NCBI GenBank assembly: GCA_945862315.1
Contig: CAMAXW010000002.1
Location: 62,001-126,000 of the forward strand
Length of the DNA stretch: 64,000 nt
Reading direction: 5' to 3'
DNA from: Klebsiella pneumoniae
GTDB lineage: Bacteria > Pseudomonadota > Gammaproteobacteria > Ga0077536
Position 1 is the stretch's first letter. Each line of letters opens with the position of its first letter. The notes beneath the pieces are model-generated. The model searched no databases. It had not been told where the DNA came from and saw nothing but the letters and a program-made list of their open reading frames with translations. Below are positions 1 through 8,248 of the stretch, in pieces. Both the position numbers and the translations under genes were made by a program.

Positions 1-38
1 CGCACTACTTTTGCGAGTGCGTGACTCGACCCAATGCT

Positions 39-1034
39 TCAGCGGTAGAGCACCAGACAACGCACCTCGATACTCCAACGGTCCGGCGCATCGAGCGCCG
101 TGGTGGGATCGACAAAAGCACTGTGAAAACTAAACGTACACGGCCCGCCGGGGACGCTGGCATCGCCTTGCGCTCCACCTAATTTGGCCAGCGCACCCGC
201 TGAATCCCATTGCTTGATCAACAGCGCTTCTTCACCCGTCATCTGCGGGTAGTAGTACCAGCGATGCTGAGGCGAGTAGCGGGCGAAATAATTCTCACCG
301 ATTCGATCAGGATAATGAATCTCAAACACCACCAAGTCTTCGGGCACCACGCTCTGGCCGTCGCACAAAGCGAGCGGGTGCGTGGCCACCGGTTCTGCGG
401 CGATATTTCGCCATACGTTTATCAGCGCAAAACGCCCGTCTGGCCCACAGGCACGGGCCGCCAGCGCCGAAGAAATAAGACTTTCTCCCGCCGGCAGAAC
501 ACCTAGCAGCGTATCGTTGCCGCTGGGGGGACGCGTCAGGTCTTGCAATCTTGCCGGGGCGCTAACCAAGGTGTAATCCCCATGGACGACATGCGCCGGC
601 CCCTGCACCTGCTGACCGCCGCGGATGCGCTGTTGCTGCTGCTTTCCGGCAGCTGAGCGAATGTTGTGATCGAAAGCAAAGGCACGCGCGCCGGTAAATT
701 TCTCGACCACCCGCACACAGTCCGCGTAGTACCGGTTGATCACTTGCGCGTGATCAAAAAAATCGACGGTCGATCCTGACAGCGGCTGATGCAGCAGTTC
801 AAAACCGTTTTTCTCGAGCGTGCAGCGCGCCGCCGCAAGCTGCCGCGCGTCGTGGACCACCATCTCCTGCGGTGTCAGCACCACACCTTGCGTGCCTGCA
901 TCGCTGCCATCGGGATCACGCCGGGTCAGCACCTCGCCATTGCGGTATAGCGAAGGCCGCACGGTAGCGTCGAGATATTTGAAAGATCCCAGCGTGTCTG
1001 TGCCCAGTTGCCGGGCGGGCGCGTTATCAGTCAT
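39..1034 (-). CDS. CmcJ/NvfI-family oxidoreductase
   Basis: This 331-residue protein belongs to the CmcJ/NvfI family, non-haem-iron-type oxidoreductases named after a cephamycin-cluster protein and a fungal endoperoxide-forming enzyme. Seen: an FDHN-RSA motif near residues 121-127, an HGD triad at 151-153, an HRWYY motif at 257-261 and a C-terminus ending SIEVRCLVLYR. All four recur in the paralogue at 57505-58341. His151, Asp153 and His257 are inferred metal ligands. I chose the ATG at 1034 because AAAGG lies about 8 nt upstream and homology begins there; the frame stays open upstream to 1298 but that part looks random. The SDR gene at 1178 is divergent. The substrate is unknown. Confidence 0.8.
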   Translation of the reverse strand: MTDNAPARQLGTDTLGSFKYLDATVRPSLYRNGEVLTRRDPDGSDAGTQGVVLTPQEMVVHDARQLAAARCTLEKNGFELLHQPLSGSTVDFFDHAQVINRYYADCVRVVEKFTGARAFAFDHNIRSAAGKQQQQRIRGGQQVQGPAHVVHGDYTLVSAPARLQDLTRPPSGNDTLLGVLPAGESLISSALAARACGPDGRFALINVWRNIAAEPVATHPLALCDGQSVVPEDLVVFEIHYPDRIGENYFARYSPQHRWYYYPQMTGEEALLIKQWDSAGALAKLGGAQGDASVPGGPCTFSFHSAFVDPTTALDAPDRWSIEVRCLVLYR

Positions 1035-1177
1035 TGCGGCTACCTTTGGGTTTCGCCTAAATTGCATCGACAGCCGAGTGTAGCGGCAAATATTGGCGGC
1101 CGGAAACTTGGCACAGCGGCTACCTGAGTGAGGGCAGAAGGTACCCTGCCCAGCAATGTTCGCAACCGGAGACAGAT

Positions 1178-1876
1178 ATGACGCACACGGCTTTGATAAC
1201 CGGCGCAGGCAAGGGCATTGGGCGGGCCATCGCGCTGCGACTCGCCGCCGCAGGCTATGCGTTATTTTTGCTAGGGCGCAATGAAGATGCCTTGGCATCA
1301 GTGGCAGCCGAGTGTGCCATCAGCGGCGTAAAAGTGGGTTTTCTCGCCGGCGATTTATGCGATAGCAGCCACATCACCGCTGCGGTGATTGCGGCGCGCG
1401 CCCACTTCGGGCCCATCGGGGTGTTGATTAACAATGCCGGGAGTGCTGAGCGCGGCGCCGTACAACACGCCGACCTCGATGCCTGGCGGGCGGTGCTGGA
1501 TCTTAATTTTTGGGCCGTCATGACCCTCACCCGCAGCGTGCTCCCCGAGATGGTCGAGCGGCGAGTCGGTGCGGTGATCAATATTTCTTCCATCAGCGGC
1601 CGCCACAGCAACGGCGGCGACGCCATCTATGCCGCGAGCAAGCATGCCCTAAACGGATTCACCGCCAGCCTGTTCGAAGACGTGCGCGAATTCGGCATCA
1701 AGGTTTCCAGCATCATGCCCGGCTTCGTCAACACCACCCTCACCGCCGGCCTGAAAAAGCGCGCGCAGCGGATGATCCGCCCAGAAGATATCGCCGACAC
1801 CGTGGCCTTTGTGCTGGCGTCCTCAGCCCATTGCTGCCCAACGGAAATCGTCATCCGGCCGCAGCTACCGCCTTAA
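1178..1876 (+). CDS. SDR family oxidoreductase
   Basis: A classical short-chain dehydrogenase/reductase of 232 residues with an NAD(P)-binding Rossmann fold. Seen: the TGAGKGIG nucleotide-binding motif at residues 8-15, the NNAG motif near 85-88, a catalytic serine in NISSISG and the YAASK catalytic Tyr-x-x-x-Lys near 150-154. GGAG stands about 6 nt before the ATG. The C-terminal EIVIRPQLP is common in the YdfG/3-ketoacyl-reductase-like branch. It is divergent from the CmcJ-like gene. Between them a GGGCAG/CTGCCC inverted repeat (about 1132-1150) could be a regulatory site. The substrate cannot be read from the sequence. Confidence 0.88.
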   Translation: MTHTALITGAGKGIGRAIALRLAAAGYALFLLGRNEDALASVAAECAISGVKVGFLAGDLCDSSHITAAVIAARAHFGPIGVLINNAGSAERGAVQHADLDAWRAVLDLNFWAVMTLTRSVLPEMVERRVGAVINISSISGRHSNGGDAIYAASKHALNGFTASLFEDVREFGIKVSSIMPGFVNTTLTAGLKKRAQRMIRPEDIADTVAFVLASSAHCCPTEIVIRPQLPP

Positions 1877-1973
1877 GTCTTTTTGGCGGGTGGTGGGGTG
1901 CCGGTGCTGACGCGCCGCCCGGGCACCAACTGGCGCGACGCACCAAAGCCCAATTTGATTGCCTCGTCGCCGC

Positions 1974-2495
1974 TTAAGCCGGCGCGCTGATCATCGCGCA
2001 CACCGCGCTAAAGGCATCCTCTGCGAGCTGGCGCATTTCGTCGTCCGTGCGGTCCTGGATAGGATGCGCAACGAACAGGCTGCTGGGATAAAAACCGAAC
2101 GCCTCACTCTGGGCACTCGCTGCCGTGCGAAAAACTTCTGAGGCGATGAAGCCTCCTGGTACACCACGCCCGTCGAGTTCTCTGATGTCATGCAAACTGC
2201 ACGACGTGCAGGAACCTCAGTCGGCGAGGCCTTCCACCACCACATCGCACTGGCTGGCAATTTCTTGCACGAGCGAAATGGGCGCGGGGCGCGCGAACGT
2301 GGGTTTTTTGTAGCGCCGCGTGACCACGCCTCGGGCCTTGAACATTTCGTCTAGGCGATCGAGAAACACATCCCCGCGCGCTTTCGAAATATCCAGCAGG
2401 CCGACGGTGAGGCCCGCGAGGGTCGCGGGCTTCGCCAGCGGTGAGCGGTGTACCGGATCGCATTCGCCGGTGGGATCGAGCAGAACAGCATTCAT
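1974..2495 (-). CDS. UGSC-family selenoprotein (in-frame TGA read as Sec)
   Basis: Read through the TGA at 2217-2219, this frame encodes a 173-residue protein with Sec-Gly-Ser-Cys at residues 93-96 followed by Thr-Ser-Cys. That is the signature of the UGSC (seleno)protein family. Seen: the frame stays open on both sides of the TGA (92 codons before, 80 after), and both halves look like real protein, for example the downstream segment SEAFGFYPSSLFVAHPIQ. The start is the ATG at 2495, with AAGGAG 8 nt upstream, overlapping the TGA of the thioredoxin-fold gene by ATGA. A hairpin follows the TGA directly. The family is thought to be redox-active; the precise reaction is unknown. The alternative is two broken ORFs, which I consider unlikely because the motif matches exactly. 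No selABCD gene lies in the window. Confidence 0.85.
2197..2211 (-). promoter_or_regulatory. candidate bacterial SECIS hairpin
   Basis: Five nucleotides after the Sec-encoding TGA (minus strand) lies the perfect inverted repeat CTGCAC-GTC-GTGCAG: a 6-bp stem with a GTC loop, or a 5-bp stem with a CGTCG loop. SelB-binding elements sit immediately downstream of UGA within the coding sequence and have G/U-containing apical loops. The loop here is closer to the UGA (about 11-13 nt) than in the classical E. coli elements. A longer alternative pairs GAG(G)TTC, overlapping the TGA, with GAACTC about 35 nt downstream and encloses this hairpin. The function is inferred. Confidence 0.55.
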
Positions 2496-3919
2496 ATCAA
2501 AATCTCCTTGCTGACGGGATCCGTGCCTAGCGATCCCTTCATTAGCCACCCAGGAATAATAGCGGAAAAAAGTCCGGCTTGGCCGCCCGCACGGACCAAG
2601 GTCAACCCCTCGGGGCGAAATTTAGGACGGGTTCCCGCCGTGTTGGGGGTTGCGACCGGAGCCGCAGCGTCGGTGCCCATGCCCAGATCTTGGCCCTGTA
2701 TCTGCAACGCCGCGTGCAGCGCCGCCAACACCTGCGCTTTGCTCCAACCCGCCTGCTCAAACACCCGGCCATGTTCGGGACCAATCACCACTACCGCATC
2801 GGCGGCGTTAGCCATCTCCACGTGAGTGACGGCCCGCAGGCTACCGGCAAGTGAGCGGATGAGCGGCTGCGGCGTGCGGGATTTTTGATCAGCGCAGCCC
2901 AAGGGTCCGTCGGCGCTGAACAGCGTTACGCTGGATTGATCACAGCGAAAGCCGCGCTCCTCACCCAGCGTAGTCCACGCGGTGGCCTCATCTTCGGCGA
3001 AACAAAAAGTGAATTTGGCGGGCGTGCCAAAAGCGGCTTGATCGATCTCGCGTGGCCGACCGCCCCCCACATTACGCACCACGAGCTGCAGCGCTCGCCC
3101 AATGGTAGCGTTCGCGCGGTTACCCTGCCCCAACACGTTTCCCTGCCAGTTCATCCCGATGCGCTCACGGATGGGGCCGTTAACGATGATCATGGGGCCG
3201 GAAAACCAAGTGGTGGCAAGCAGCCCGTGTAAGCAAAATGCGGGGTCGAGCGCGGCCTCCACGGCGGCGATGACGACCGGCAGATATTCTGGTTTACAAC
3301 CGGCCATCACGGCGTTGATCGCCACTTTCTCAATCGTGCAGGGCGACAGATTAGGGGGCACCAAACCTAACACCTCGCCGGGCGCCCGCGAGGTACCCTG
3401 CAGCATGCGATAAACCCGCGTTTCGCTGGGCGGCACCACTGGCAAGCCATCGCTCCAACCGCGATCAAAGCAAACCTCGATGTCGTCTTCTTGCGGCGGA
3501 ACACTTACCCGGCGCGCAGTCATGCCGGTATGGCCGTAGCGCACGGCCAGTTGTTCGGCGATGCCGGGCTCAACCGATTTAGAGCCGCAGCCGGGCCGAT
3601 GCGCGGGGAGATCGGCACCGAGCGTGGCCAAGCCCGTGAGCGCAGCCCATTCGCTGCGCACCCAGCCGATAGTGCGCTGCACCTCTTGCCCCGCCACGAC
3701 CTCGATCAAGGTTGGGACAATTTCAATGCCTAAGCGAAACGACTGCGCCAGGTCACGATCGTCAACACTGCCGGCCACCTGCGTAAAGCTGGGGTCGTCT
3801 TGCACGTACACGGTCAAGGGCTTTCCCGCGCGTTGTATTTCTACCAGCACCGGGTCCACGAGCAAACAGGTTGGGCAATCGCGCTTGACGACCGCAATGA
3901 GACCGTTGGGCAGTGACAT
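2492..3919 (-). CDS. thioredoxin-fold protein with large C-terminal domain, partner of the UGSC selenoprotein
   Basis: A 475-residue, two-part protein. Residues 1-110 look like a thioredoxin fold: CPTC at 15-18 in the active-site position, then IVPT with the likely cis-proline near 69. From about 145 to 475 comes a separate domain rich in Gly and Cys, with a DRGWSDGLPVVPP segment and several conserved-looking cysteines; I do not recognise a named catalytic family. It is the first gene of an operon; its TGA overlaps the selenoprotein ATG by four bases, so the two are probably translationally coupled. Context suggests that the CPTC disulfide relays electrons to or from the Sec-Gly-Ser-Cys site, which is inference. 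No signal peptide is evident, so it should be cytoplasmic. Confidence 0.75.
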   Translation of the reverse strand: MSLPNGLIAVVKRDCPTCLLVDPVLVEIQRAGKPLTVYVQDDPSFTQVAGSVDDRDLAQSFRLGIEIVPTLIEVVAGQEVQRTIGWVRSEWAALTGLATLGADLPAHRPGCGSKSVEPGIAEQLAVRYGHTGMTARRVSVPPQEDDIEVCFDRGWSDGLPVVPPSETRVYRMLQGTSRAPGEVLGLVPPNLSPCTIEKVAINAVMAGCKPEYLPVVIAAVEAALDPAFCLHGLLATTWFSGPMIIVNGPIRERIGMNWQGNVLGQGNRANATIGRALQLVVRNVGGGRPREIDQAAFGTPAKFTFCFAEDEATAWTTLGEERGFRCDQSSVTLFSADGPLGCADQKSRTPQPLIRSLAGSLRAVTHVEMANAADAVVVIGPEHGRVFEQAGWSKAQVLAALHAALQIQGQDLGMGTDAAAPVATPNTAGTRPKFRPEGLTLVRAGGQAGLFSAIIPGWLMKGSLGTDPVSKEILI

Positions 3920-4316
3920 GGAATTCCCTCGCTAAGCTGAAGACCTGTCCGAGTGTACAACCAGATCTAGGGGCCGTCAGTGCACCTGCCCGCCGCTCGG
4001 TGAGCGGTTAGCCGTGCGGCTATCCGGCGCGCTGCGCCGAAGTGTCTTGATTGCCCCCTGTGTTGCTCGCCTGCCGAACCATCATCTGGCGCACGCCAAG
4101 CGCTTTTACCCAGAGGTAGAGAGCATGGTATTTTATCGGCGGGCCCTGATTGAGGCGGCCAGCACCGATGCGTCGCGTGGAATGCGCCGCGCCGACGACC
4201 TAACGCGGGCGGTGGCACGCGGAAACCCGCTGGCGACACCGCGCCGATGGCCTACCCCACACCGTTTGGGCCGGCTGCGTGGCTTGGTGTTTAGAGCACG
4301 CCCGCGCGCCTACCCG
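3920..4316. other. intergenic region, no supported gene
   Basis: About 400 bases between the start of the thioredoxin-fold gene and the end of rlmKL. An open frame on the plus strand (from 4014) crosses it but runs far into rlmKL antisense and resembles nothing I know. It should hold the promoter of the thioredoxin/selenoprotein operon. I see no clear -10/-35 pair and no tRNA-like fold. Confidence 0.5.
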
Positions 4317-6623
4317 TCACGCTGGGCGTTGCAGCGCAAAACACTGGTGAATACGGGGATTGCGGGCAAAGTCCTGCGGGAGCGTGGGCGCGCTCCAGTC
4401 CTCGATGGCCAGATCTGGAAACGCCTCACGGTCGAATTTGAAGCGGCGCAGATTAGTCGAAAACACCAGCAAACCGTCCGGCGCCAGCCGCCGCAGGCAT
4501 TGGTCGATCAGTGCCACGTGGTCACGCTGAATGTCTAGCGTGTCTTCCATGCGCTTGGAGTTGGAAAACGTCGGCGGGTCTAAAAAGATCAGCCCGCAGG
4601 GTGACACGGGCGCTTCTTCCAACCAGCGGATGCAGTCGGCGACCACCACCCGATGGGCGTATTCGGGAAAGTCGTTCAGAGCAAAATTTCGCCGCGCCCA
4701 CCCGCTGTAGGTCGACGACATATCCACCGACGTCGTGGTGCGCGCACCACCCGCCGCCGCCTGCACGCTGGCGGATGCCGTGTAGGAAAACAGATTCAAG
4801 ACATCGCGGTCGTGCGCCGCTGCGCGCAAACGTGCGCGGGTGGTGCGGTGGTCCAAAAACAGCCCCGTATCGAGGTAGTCGCGCAGGTTCACCAACAGGC
4901 GCACCCCGTGTTCTTCCACCTCAATAAAATTGCCGGCGTCCGCTTGCTTCTCGTATTGCGCTGTCCCCCGCTGACGTTCCCGGCGCTTGAACACGATGCG
5001 CTCTATCGGCACCTCTAGCAGTGCTGGCAAGACCGACAAGGCTTCATCGAGCCGCGTGCGTGCATGGGCTTCGTCGATGGTCGCGGGTGCCGCGTATTCC
5101 TGCACATGCAGCCAGCGTTCAGTACTGGTGTAGAGGTCGATAGCGATGGCGTACTCGGGCATGTCGGCGTCGTATAAACGATAACAACTCACGCCGGCAC
5201 GGGCCGCCCAGCGCCCCAACAAACGCACGTTCTTGCGCAGACGATTGGCAAACATCGCGGCCCCCGGCGAGGGCGTTGCCAGTTCCGCAATCCGCTGCTG
5301 TGCGCGCGCCACCCGCACACTGCCCGGGGGCACCTGGGGGGCAAAGGAGGTCGCCTGCAAATGAATCCGTAGCAGCCGGCATTCCAGCGCGCCATTAAAC
5401 AGCGTGTGGGTACGAAAAGCCTTTAAGCCCAATTCCAAACCCAGACCGGGATTGCCGGTAAAAATAGCAGCCTCCCAGCCGGTAAAACGCGCGCGTAGCC
5501 GCTCGCCCAAGCGCCGGTAAAGTTGCACCAGCTCGACATGCTCACCCAAACGCTCGCCATAGGGCGGGTTACAAATCACCAGTCCCGGCGCACCCGGCGG
5601 GGGATCGGCCTCGGCTAACTCGCGCGTTTCGACGTGGACCACGCCCAGCAGCCCGGCGCGTTCGATGTTCTCCCACGCAACGTGCACCGCATCCGGGTCG
5701 ATGTCATAACCCACGATAGCGCCCGCCCGGCCCACGCCGGCCGCTAGTCGCGCCTGCGCTTCGTGCCACAAAGTGGCCCACAGTGCCGGGTCGTGACCTA
5801 ACCAGTTGGCACACCCGCAATCACCCCGCAGCAGGCCCGGGGCGATGTCTCCCGCGACCAGTGCCGCCTCAATCAGCAACGTCCCCGTGCCGCACATGGG
5901 ATCGACCAGCGGCGCGCCAGCCACGGCCAGCGGCTGCCAGCCTGCCCGCAGCAAGAGCGCGGCCGCGAGATTTTCTTTGAGTGGGGCAGCACCGGGGCCA
6001 CGACGATAACCGCGCCGATGCAAGCTGCCACCACCCAAATCGATCGCTACCTGCGCCAAGTCGCGATCGATATACAGGTTAATCCGCACGTCTGGCTGCT
6101 GGGTATCAACGTCTGGGCGCACGCCTTCGGGGGTGCGACAGGCGTCGACAATGGCGTCTTTGGTGCGCTGGGCAATGAACTGGGTGTGGGTAAGCTGGGA
6201 GCGGCTCGCCGCAGCATCCACCGCCAAGGTGCCCGTGGGGGCCAAATGCCGAGGCCAATCTAAGGTCTGCACGCCGGCATAGAGCGCATCGGCGTCCGGT
6301 GCCGGAAAGCGCGCCAAGATCAGCAACACGCGATTGGCAACCCGTGACCACAGGCACGCCCGATAGGCCACCGCGAGCGTGCCGCGAAAAAACACGCCGC
6401 CGGCGTTCTCTTTCGCTGACTCCGCGCCGAATTCGCGCAGTTCGGCCAATAACAAGTCGGCCGTACCCCGTGGCGAGGTCGCGAAAAATTCTAGCGCATC
6501 ACTCGCTAGTGCCGCGGGCGCTGCGGACGTCTCGGACGATTCAGACGCGTCAGACGCGGCCGGCACCACGGGTACGGCGCGGGCGTGAGCCCAAGGATCA
6601 ATGGGCAAGTTCAAACCCCTCAT
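4317..6623 (-). CDS. rlmL: bifunctional 23S rRNA methyltransferase RlmK/RlmL
   Basis: A fused 23S rRNA methyltransferase: the N-terminal RlmL half makes m2G2445 and the C-terminal RlmK half makes m7G2069. Seen: an N-terminal FFATSPRGTADLLLAEL segment leading into a THUMP-like region, a first SAM-dependent domain with DPMCGTGTLLIEAA and the CNPPYGERLG catalytic motif, and a second methyltransferase with VLNLFSYTAS and LDPPTFSNS. The start is uncertain. ATG 6623 gives 768 residues and overlaps the monooxygenase gene by about 26 bases; it leaves an Ala/Ser-rich leader of roughly 40 residues absent from typical homologues (about 700 residues), so a later GTG is possible. Confidence 0.92.
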   Translation of the reverse strand: MRGLNLPIDPWAHARAVPVVPAASDASESSETSAAPAALASDALEFFATSPRGTADLLLAELREFGAESAKENAGGVFFRGTLAVAYRACLWSRVANRVLLILARFPAPDADALYAGVQTLDWPRHLAPTGTLAVDAAASRSQLTHTQFIAQRTKDAIVDACRTPEGVRPDVDTQQPDVRINLYIDRDLAQVAIDLGGGSLHRRGYRRGPGAAPLKENLAAALLLRAGWQPLAVAGAPLVDPMCGTGTLLIEAALVAGDIAPGLLRGDCGCANWLGHDPALWATLWHEAQARLAAGVGRAGAIVGYDIDPDAVHVAWENIERAGLLGVVHVETRELAEADPPPGAPGLVICNPPYGERLGEHVELVQLYRRLGERLRARFTGWEAAIFTGNPGLGLELGLKAFRTHTLFNGALECRLLRIHLQATSFAPQVPPGSVRVARAQQRIAELATPSPGAAMFANRLRKNVRLLGRWAARAGVSCYRLYDADMPEYAIAIDLYTSTERWLHVQEYAAPATIDEAHARTRLDEALSVLPALLEVPIERIVFKRRERQRGTAQYEKQADAGNFIEVEEHGVRLLVNLRDYLDTGLFLDHRTTRARLRAAAHDRDVLNLFSYTASASVQAAAGGARTTTSVDMSSTYSGWARRNFALNDFPEYAHRVVVADCIRWLEEAPVSPCGLIFLDPPTFSNSKRMEDTLDIQRDHVALIDQCLRRLAPDGLLVFSTNLRRFKFDREAFPDLAIEDWSAPTLPQDFARNPRIHQCFALQRPA

Positions 6624-8208
6624 AGCCGTTGGCCGCCACCTGGTTACATTTCGCAACATAGGGCGGAAAACCAATATAGGGCATAAAGACCCGCGGTTTG
6701 CCCGGCACGTTCGCACCGAGGTACCAGGAGTTACACGACGGATAGAGCGTGGTGTGAGCCACCGCGTTGACGTGCTCAACCCAAGCGTCTTCGGCGGCCA
6801 AAGTGGCTTCGATGGTCTTCATTTTCTCGCTGGACACATAGGCGATACACGCGGCGATCCAATCTGCGTGTTGTTCGATCGAGGGCAGCATATTGGTCAG
6901 TACCGAGGGGCTGCCCGGGCCCGTCACCAGGAACAGATTGGGAAAACCCGCCGTGCCTAAACCGAGATAGGTACGCGGACCGGCGGCCCATTTTTCGCTG
7001 AGCGCGCACCCCGCACGGCCACGGATATCAATTTTTGCCAGCGCGCCGGTCATGGCGTCAAAGCCGGTGGCGAAAACAAGGCTATCAAATGGGTAGTCTT
7101 GGCCCGCCACCTGCACACCCTGAGCGGTGATAGCCTCAATGGGTGACTCGCTCACATCGACCAACGTCACGTTGCTACGGTTGAAAGTCTCGTAGTAGCC
7201 GGTGTCCACACACAGTCGTTTGCAACCCACGATCTGTGTGGGCGTGAGTTTTTCGGCGGTCACGGGGTCACTCACCACGGCTAGTATTTGGCGTCGGATG
7301 AACTCGGCGGCGGTGTCGTTGGACGCCTGATTGACCAGTAAATCGCTAAAGGCGCCCAAGAATGCCAGCCCGCCATCCGCCCAGCGGGCAGCGTACTCGC
7401 GCTCACGTTCGGCGCTACTCACCGATAACGCAGATTCTTCGCGCACGCGGAAATCAACCCCAAAACTCATCTGACGATTACGCGCTCTAAAATTGGGGTA
7501 GTCCGCTTTAATCCGCGCCACCTCGGTGTCGCCTAAAGGCGCGTTGCGGGCGGGAACGCTGTAGCTGGGGGTGCGTTGAAAAACCGTGAGGTGCGCGGCT
7601 TGTTCCGCAATGTGCGGAATAGACTGGATGGCCGAAGATCCCGTACCAATGATGCCGACACGCTGCCCCGTGAAATCCACCCCCGCCTGCGGCCAGCGCC
7701 CGGTGTGGTAAGTAGCACCGGTAAAGTGCTGCAGGCCTGGGAAATCCGGCAGATTGGTGGAGGATAAACAACCCGTGGCCATGACGCAGAAACGGGCGTT
7801 AAAACCCTCGCCGGTATCGGTAGTGATCTGCCAACGCCCCGTCGCGTCGTCAAAATGCGCGCGCTCCACGCGGGTGTTGAACTGCAAATCGTCGCGCAGG
7901 TTGAAGCGATCCGCGACGTGATTGATATAGCGCAGAATTTCCGGCTGCGTTGCGTAACGCTCGCTCCACTCCCATTGCGTTTGGAGCTCCGGCGAGAACT
8001 GATACGAGTACTCCATGCTCAGTACATCGCAACGCGCACCCGGGTAGCGATTCCAATACCAAGTCCCACCCGGGCCGCTGCCCGCTTCGAGCACACGCAC
8101 CGAAAGCCCCAGTTCGCGCAGGCGATACAGCAAATATAGGCCCGCAAAACCGGCCCCCACGACCACCACGTCCAATTCGGCGCGTGGCTGGCAATCTAAG
8201 TTATTCAT
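6598..8208 (-). CDS. flavin-containing (Baeyer-Villiger-type) monooxygenase
   Basis: A 536-residue class B flavoprotein monooxygenase that would use FAD, NADPH and O2 to insert oxygen beside a ketone. Seen: an FAD-binding GAGFAG at 18-23, the GGTWYWNRYPGARCD segment typical of cyclohexanone/phenylacetone monooxygenases, the fingerprint FTGATYHTGRWP at 162-173 and a second Rossmann motif GIIGTGSS near 185-192. It lies 40 nt after an SDR on the same strand, in a run with a kinase-like protein and an acyl-CoA dehydrogenase. This suggests an alcohol-to-ketone-to-ester route. The actual ketone is unknown. Confidence 0.9.
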   Translation of the reverse strand: MNNLDCQPRAELDVVVVGAGFAGLYLLYRLRELGLSVRVLEAGSGPGGTWYWNRYPGARCDVLSMEYSYQFSPELQTQWEWSERYATQPEILRYINHVADRFNLRDDLQFNTRVERAHFDDATGRWQITTDTGEGFNARFCVMATGCLSSTNLPDFPGLQHFTGATYHTGRWPQAGVDFTGQRVGIIGTGSSAIQSIPHIAEQAAHLTVFQRTPSYSVPARNAPLGDTEVARIKADYPNFRARNRQMSFGVDFRVREESALSVSSAEREREYAARWADGGLAFLGAFSDLLVNQASNDTAAEFIRRQILAVVSDPVTAEKLTPTQIVGCKRLCVDTGYYETFNRSNVTLVDVSESPIEAITAQGVQVAGQDYPFDSLVFATGFDAMTGALAKIDIRGRAGCALSEKWAAGPRTYLGLGTAGFPNLFLVTGPGSPSVLTNMLPSIEQHADWIAACIAYVSSEKMKTIEATLAAEDAWVEHVNAVAHTTLYPSCNSWYLGANVPGKPRVFMPYIGFPPYVAKCNQVAANGYEGFELAH

Positions 8209-8248
8209 GGTGCGTCCTGGGTGTGAAACATGGTGCGCGGGCGCGCCG

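Noticed and set aside
1880-1940. GGTGCC/GGCACC inverted repeat after the first SDR gene
   Set aside because: The stem is only 6 bp with a long loop and no T-tract, so it is weak as a terminator.
1974-2195. Separate small gene beginning at the ATG at 2195
   Set aside because: It is the C-terminal part of the selenoprotein in the same frame; no ribosome-binding site supports independent initiation.
4014-4538. Open frame on the plus strand crossing the gap before rlmKL
   Set aside because: Its second half is antisense to rlmKL, it has no clear ribosome-binding site and the translation is Arg/Pro/Ala-rich without recognisable motifs.
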